Source: Adiantum capillus-veneris
Lineage: Eukaryota > Streptophyta > Polypodiopsida > Polypodiales > Pteridaceae
NCBI GenBank assembly: GCA_014529385.2
Contig: CM043965.1
Span: 15,254,912 to 15,318,911 of the forward strand
Direction of reading: 5' to 3'
Length of the DNA: 64,000 bases
Shown here: one piece after another, positions 57,639-64,000 of the stretch
Layout: each line of letters begins with the position of its first letter
Position numbering within the stretch: position 1 is the first letter of the stretch
The notes under the pieces: generated by a model
What the model saw: the letters and a program-made list of their open reading frames with translations, nothing else
Databases searched by the model: none
What the model was told of the DNA's origin: nothing
Translations under genes and position numbers: made by a program

Positions 57639-58298
57639 ATGGAGGCTACATGGCTAGGTGGAATGGATTTACGCATTATGCTGCATCTTGTCAATGGCAC
57701 CACCAAGCGTGCATTAGTGGACACTGGGGCAAGAGCAAATGTTGTCAACTACTCCACTTTCAGGATATTAAGAAAGGAACCTTTAATGCCAAATATTATG
57801 GGGTTAAAAGTGGCAAACAAAGGCACAATGGACAGTCTAGGACATATAAATTTACCAATAACTGTTGATGGCATAGTTTATCCTCATCAGTTTCATGTGG
57901 TCGAGGATAAGTATCTTAACGAAGCAGTTATTTTGGGAGTGCCATGGATGTGTACTTATCAAGACACACCAAAATTGCATGATAATACTTTGCAGCTCAG
58001 GCAAGATAAACAATATTTCACCACACCCTTTGTACAAACAGACTATGTATGGGAACCTCTTCAATCAACACCTGATCCACTCCCACGATGTTCTCCAACG
58101 GTGGTCAGGAAAATTTGGGTAAAAAAGTCCATTATGCAAACTAATCCAAAGAAATTATGGATACCCAAAAGACATGGCAATGCAAGTCCACCCACGATGC
58201 ATCAACAAAAACCCGACCTTGATAAACCGCCCAAGGATTTTGTCAAGCAACCTAGGCCAATCCAATCTCAACATCGACAACCAAAAAAAGTCAAGTAG
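57639..58298 (+). CDS. G-plus post-integrase aspartic-protease-like frame (219 codons)
   Basis: An open frame downstream of integrase. The start MEATWLGGMD is the first Met; the upstream frame SPPIASIQ is also similar to G-minus, so the true start may be further 5'. Retropepsin hallmarks: RALVDTGARANVV with Asp28-Thr-Gly, a beta-hairpin-like middle (GLKVANKGTMDSLGHINLPI), then EAVILGVPWMCTYQ with Ile98-Leu-Gly100, the conserved hydrophobic-Gly near the end of retropepsins. The C-terminal 75 residues are Pro/Lys-rich (ends RQPKKVK). It could be a protease, or a fold reused for another role such as binding. Unusual, because gypsy proteases lie before RT. Confidence 0.78.
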   Translation: MEATWLGGMDLRIMLHLVNGTTKRALVDTGARANVVNYSTFRILRKEPLMPNIMGLKVANKGTMDSLGHINLPITVDGIVYPHQFHVVEDKYLNEAVILGVPWMCTYQDTPKLHDNTLQLRQDKQYFTTPFVQTDYVWEPLQSTPDPLPRCSPTVVRKIWVKKSIMQTNPKKLWIPKRHGNASPPTMHQQKPDLDKPPKDFVKQPRPIQSQHRQPKKVK

Positions 58299-58299
58299 G

Positions 58300-59230
58300 T
58301 ATGGAAGCCAAAACAGACTAGCTCATAGGATGCCTTGACAACGACGACCACATCCACGCAATTTTAGTGGTGACCAAAACAGAGCCCTCAATTACAAGAC
58401 AAGGTAGGGTCACAACTTCTAGAGGCCACTATCCAACAAAGGGTGCATTTTCTACAATTACTTATGTTTCGACCACGCAGCTTCAACATAACCTCACCAT
58501 TGAAAACCACTGAACTTATTGTTTAGAACCCATATCTTGCACAACATTTTGTTACCACATGCATATCCTTGATTTGCATCATAGAACCACAATATATGAC
58601 TATGTATAGACACATACTTCATCCCCTTGCACTCTGACACATGTTGGTATGGGGTGACTCACCCTAGGAAGGGAGGAAAATGAAACAAGATCATCATTTT
58701 GTATATATTAGCATCATTTATTTTTCTATTCTTTTCCTTTAGCAGTTTTTCAAAACTTTTTTAACTCTTAGCAGGCATAACCACGAGCCATATTGACACC
58801 ATCCAAATGCCAGGTTAAGAATATGTATGTATGAGAGATTACACTAATTTTGGCAAAATTTTGGCCAACTAATAATAATTGTAACTAATTTTTCTTTACT
58901 AAAAAGCTAAAAACGACAAATAAACAACAAAAATTAATAAGTTAAGCCAGGATAGTCGGAATTGACTTTTAAAAGCAAATGCCAAAACTTCAAATCAAGG
59001 GCTTTGAACATGGCAAATATGGAAAGATTCAGCACACGACGGATTTTGAGCCAACTTCTAAAGGATCAAAATTGTAGATTGAAGGCTATTTGTCAACTGA
59101 ATATCAGAATGAAGAAGGGTTTGAACTGCAAGTGATATGAACAACAAGATAGGATCAATGGAGGTAAGTACGAATGGGGCATTCTGGGTAGATTGGGAAC
59201 ATATAGCCAAATGATGCAACATAAGCTCAT
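58300..59230. other. 3' flank of G-plus, no gene
   Basis: Purine tract CTAGGAAGGGAGGAAAA near 58660. No LTR similar to 46409-47311 follows. AT-rich, many stops. Confidence 0.5.
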
Positions 59231-59233
59231 TTA

Positions 59234-60530
<1,297 letters not shown>

Positions 60531-60639
60531 AACTAGAGAGAAATTCATACCATCTGAATGCCCAACTTGGGAAAGCTTGAATGACCAACTTGGTGGCCAA
60601 CTCCGTTGATATGAAGTTGTGAGTAGAGCCAGGGTCAAA

Positions 60640-62127
60640 CAAGATGAAGGCATCATGCTCTCTTACCTATCCCCAAGAATAGGAAAGTGATGATCCTTTG
60701 CAATTAACATCCTCTTTTGGAGCTTTGATGGTGGAAGCCCTAGCAGTCTTCTTGGGGTAAGAATGATAGCCATGTCCTTGCTCTGCACACTTGAAACACT
60801 AATGGTCCTTGCAAAAAGCTTCAAGCTCTTTAGGAGAGAGTTTGTTTTTGCCTCTGTAAACTCCCTTCTCCTTGGACCGATTGTTGTTGTTGTTGTTGGA
60901 AGTGCCTTGGGAAGAATTTTGAGCATTGGTTTTCCCCTTTGCATCATTTTTGTCTTTGTTTTCCATGGGCTTGAGATTTCGTCTAGCCCCTTGATGGAAA
61001 TTGATGCATGAAGCAACCATGGTATGATGGATTACTTTGGTGATAGAACCACGCCATTGAGGGTTGATGTATTCAGCCATCTCTTCAGGTAATCCCGCAC
61101 ATAATTGTTTCTTTTGCTCGGCAAAATCTATCTTTTGAATCACAGTATCCTTGAGATGTAAAACCCAAAACTTGTCTACATACTTGTGGATAGACTCATG
61201 AGAGAGAACCTTCAAGCTGCACCATTTAGTGAGCACTTTATCCTTTGCATTGCTTGCAAGGAATTGCTTCATGATGGGAACTCGTAGAGTTTTCCATGTC
61301 TTTGGGGCTTTGTCATTGCCACAAAGGCTAGCCCACCATTGATGAGCTGATTTTTGGAAGTGCATAGCTACATGGTGTAGCTTGGAGGACTTTGTGAAGC
61401 TCTTGTCTCCAAAAGCCGCATCAAATTGCTGGATGAAAGCCAACACATTGTCGTTAGCACCAAAGGTGCCATCATAGGTGAGAAAAGAGATACTCTTTCC
61501 TCGCTCTTTAAACTTCTTTAGCTTTTATGACCTTCGCCATGCAAGGTATGATTTGCAATGTCCTCCCCTCTTGTATTCTCTAGGAGAATAGCCATAGCTT
61601 TCATCTGAAGAGGAGGAAGGTGAAGAAGAAGGAGAAGAGGCTGACCTCTTTCTTGCCCTTTCCTTCCTTTGTTTTCTCTGTTCCCTTTTGGAATGATGAG
61701 GAGAAGGACTGTGTGTTGATCTTTTCCTCTTGGGAGGAGTTGGTGATCATCTAGACTGCCGTCTTCATGGAGCCACATCTTTAGAGGAACTTAAAGTTTC
61801 ATTACTTTCTTGCTCTTTGGATTCCTCCTCTTGTATGGGAGGGTGTCTTCTTTTGGGGGTCTCTTCAAGAGGCCTCCTAAGCTCTCTCTCCTCTTGGAGA
61901 GGAAGGGAAATCCCATAAGTGCGAAGTTGTTGTGTAACTTCGGCTTGCAATGCAGGGTTACCCATAGCTTGCTGCAACCTAGTAACGAGATAATTAACAA
62001 ACATGGGAGCATCATCAATAGCACCTTCATGTGCAATATCAAAGCTATCACTATTCATTCTACTCTCTTGGTAACTGTCAACAATGTTAACAAAATTTAT
62101 GTATGTACTTAGTGTATGCTTTGGCAA
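60640..62127 (-). pseudogene. gag: Element F gag and protease start
   Basis: Frame 61765-62127 (Glu/Arg-rich N-terminus from MPKHTLSTYI), 61518-61778 in a shifted frame (Lys/Ser-rich), then 60799-61446 with the gag core (LHHVAMHFQKSAHQWWASL). A zinc knuckle CFKCAEQGHGYHSY follows, where the last Cys is Tyr. The protease site is ILFDPGSTHNFISTELATKL (Asp-Pro-Gly for Asp-Ser-Gly). Stops occur at 60799 and near 61780. Confidence 0.82.
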
Positions 62128-62486
62128 TTCAAAACCTTAGTTGCCACTCCTCTTAGCCTTTGAAAATCGGCTTTTAAGTATCTACAACCATGGCTCAAAG
62201 TGGTTAATTATAGAGAGTAGTGGAGTAAGCCTAACATATGAGAGTTGCCAAGGGCTAGCTCTTTTCAAACTTTTTATGGTTCTATAATGGTAAAGCCGTA
62301 GGTAAGTCTAAAAAGACTCCATTATTAAGCCCAAAGCTCCCAAGGTGTGCACCATATCCCACATATGGTGGGCTGAACAAAACCAATAATAGATCTAGTT
62401 CCACTTACCCTAATATAATTAACAAAATCAACCATTTATATATTACTTAAGGACCTCTCTTCTTAAGCAAGAAAAGAGAAACAAAT

Positions 62487-62498
62487 GCTATGATACCA
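62487..62498 (-). promoter_or_regulatory. Element F primer-binding site
   Basis: Minus strand TGGTATCATAGC, a variant of the initiator-Met type site, one base from the LTR. Confidence 0.8.
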
Positions 62499-62499
62499 A

Positions 62500-64000
62500 T
62501 GTAATGGAATTGGCCTATTAACTTTAGAGTAGCGGAAATTAATGAAAGTACTTTTGAGAAAATACTTTGTGAGACTAGCGGGTGAACATAATTGAATATA
62601 GCAACATAAAGATAGCAATTAGTTAACTTGGCATGGACAATATGTTTGCAAGAGAGAGAATTTAAAGAACATGACAACAGTTGAGGACTGGATTTATGTG
62701 GAGCCGGTCCCCCCTCCAATAGGCATTTGTATTATGATTTCTCCCATCAAGAGAGACTTGTTACAATACAATATTGGTGTTCCTTGTGACCTAGGTGATT
62801 CAATGAAGATGGAAAGCTTCATGCATCACGAGAATAACATAAGCTTCGAGGAAAGAACTAACTATCCCAAGCCTCAGTCCCAAGACCTCAAACACCTTCG
62901 AAGGTGGAGAGAGCTAGCAAGGAATGAGGGTAGGGAAGAGGAAGAAGAAACATTTCATAGGAGAAAGAATTAGTTCCTCACTTATCATCACTCTTCTTGC
63001 TAGCATATGTAATAGCATAGTAATGAAGATGGAGAAGATGGCAAGATTAAGCATTGAAGCATGGCTCTTGGTTGGATTTGCACTCCATAGCCAAGAGTGT
63101 TGGTGTAGGCTCTCAACCTCTACTTGCTTGGATAAGGAGAGGCAGCTCTTGCACTTTGCACAATGCACAATGAGAGTGTGTATGTGCGAGTGTGTGTGGG
63201 AGAGTATACCCCCTACACAAGCCCCCTACTTGCTTTGGTCACCCCCCCTCATGCTTGAAGCTCATTGGACCCTTCTAGGCTTAGCCAATCACAAGCAAGA
63301 GTCATACCAAGCAACAAGGGTAGCCTTGGGACAAGTGTCCCCCTTTCCCCTTTGAGAGAGAGGACTTGATAAATACAAAATCAATGAATTAATTGTGCTA
63401 AATTATCATTGGACCCGTTGGAAAGCCAACCAATAGGATTTAGGAACACCATGAGAATAACCTAGTTAGGGGCTTGACAAGTGTCCCCTTTTGCTTTCTT
63501 TGTACCAAGCCTGCCTTGTGTGAGTGTGTGTGTGTGTTCTCTCTCATCCCCCCTTTTGTAGGGTTCGCCCCTTCCTTATAGGGATTGAATCTTGACTTTT
63601 GCACACCTCAAGCCACTCAACCTTGGGCCTAGTTCTCACCACAAGCTTGGCCCTTAAGCTCTTCAAGCTTGGGTTGGGTTCTCACCACAAGTACAGCCCT
63701 AGCATCTCAAGCATGACAAGCACCTCAACCATCTCAATCAGCAAGCATCTCAGTCAGAAGGCACCCCAAGCACCTTAGTCATCAATCACGAAAAGTGTCT
63801 CAAGCACCTTAAGGTTGGGTTGAGTTCCCATCTCAAGCTCAGCCCTAGCTTTACCTAAGGTCAAAGGTTTTTTACACTAATTATTGGAGGTCTTCAATGA
63901 AGCTAACCCTAAGGTCTTATGCTCCATTGGTTAGCCTTGCGCTTTGATAGACCTTCTCTCATTTGGGTCCCCTTACCATTGGCCCCATGTTGACATAGAT
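62500..64000 (-). repeat. Element F 5' LTR, running off the window
   Basis: Begins TGTAATGGAATTGGCC and follows the solo LTR (41415-43365) to the end of the window, with many small indels. By comparison about 0.3-0.45 kb should lie beyond 64000. Confidence 0.9.

Larger units (their letters stand above)
60560..62499 (-). mobile_element. Element F: Ty3/gypsy, gag and protease start, minus strand
   Basis: From the LTR at 62500, minus reading: PBS TGGTATCATAGC (62487-62498), gag in two or three frames, zinc knuckle, protease start, then truncation at about 60560-60600. Its Gag resembles that of CV1 and CV2 (SFLTYDGTFGANDNVLAFIQ against IKFDTFSGYKDASKALSFIQ), so it is probably another chromovirus-type family. 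RT, RNase H and integrase are absent. Confidence 0.82.

Noticed and set aside
57639-58298. Envelope-like gene at the post-integrase position
   Set aside because: No signal peptide or transmembrane segment; the LVDTGA and ILG motifs point to an aspartic-protease fold.

Overview
This looks like nuclear DNA from a land plant with a large, repeat-rich genome. Evidence: nested Ty3/gypsy and copia-like LTR retrotransposons, a LINE relic, a pentatricopeptide-repeat (PPR) pseudogene, GT-AG introns, and one host gene whose product matches the plant chloroplast rhodanese-domain protein STR8. Nothing looks bacterial. A non-flowering plant such as a fern fits the PPR and retroelement character, but that is inference.

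Layout. 1-16845: two copies (P and Q) of a non-coding copia-like LTR element, each broken by a minus-strand Ty3/gypsy chromovirus. Chromovirus CV1 (435-6763) has a clean 5-bp target duplication (CGGAG). CV2 (8519-15242) is the same family, with an imperfect duplication. 17597-19847: the last four recognisable exons of an STR8/TrhO-type gene; its 5' exons are not visible and may lie beyond the retroelements. 19848-26167: AT-rich intergenic DNA holding a LINE 3' end, a PPR pseudogene, a pair of inverted repeats and a 0.68-kb hairpin. 26190-39894: a mosaic of truncated gypsy elements. These are a gag relic (plus), element G-minus (27047 to about 32990, minus), a chromodomain scrap, a third fragment of the G family (34321-35885, plus), an unclassified WSDG-type fragment (35889-36290), and element E (36285-39894, minus) with an intact 485-aa Gag. 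40370-46408: LTR-like DNA, a perfect 1.95-kb solo LTR with TTAGG target duplications, possible exon remnants and a nested foldback repeat. 46409-58300: element G-plus. 59200-64000: microsatellites, palindrome-bearing repeat DNA and element F (minus; gag and start of protease), whose long LTR runs off the window end. The solo LTR at 41415 belongs to the F family.

The most unusual signal is in the G family. Two independent copies, on opposite strands, carry a second aspartic-protease-like reading frame downstream of integrase, in addition to the one before reverse transcriptase. G-plus also has a leader built of about 272-bp units, each holding a 20-bp palindrome (ACATGGATCNNGATCCATGT). No retroelement here is fully intact: frameshifts, stops and active-site substitutions are described per feature. 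All identifications are by eye; no database search was possible.
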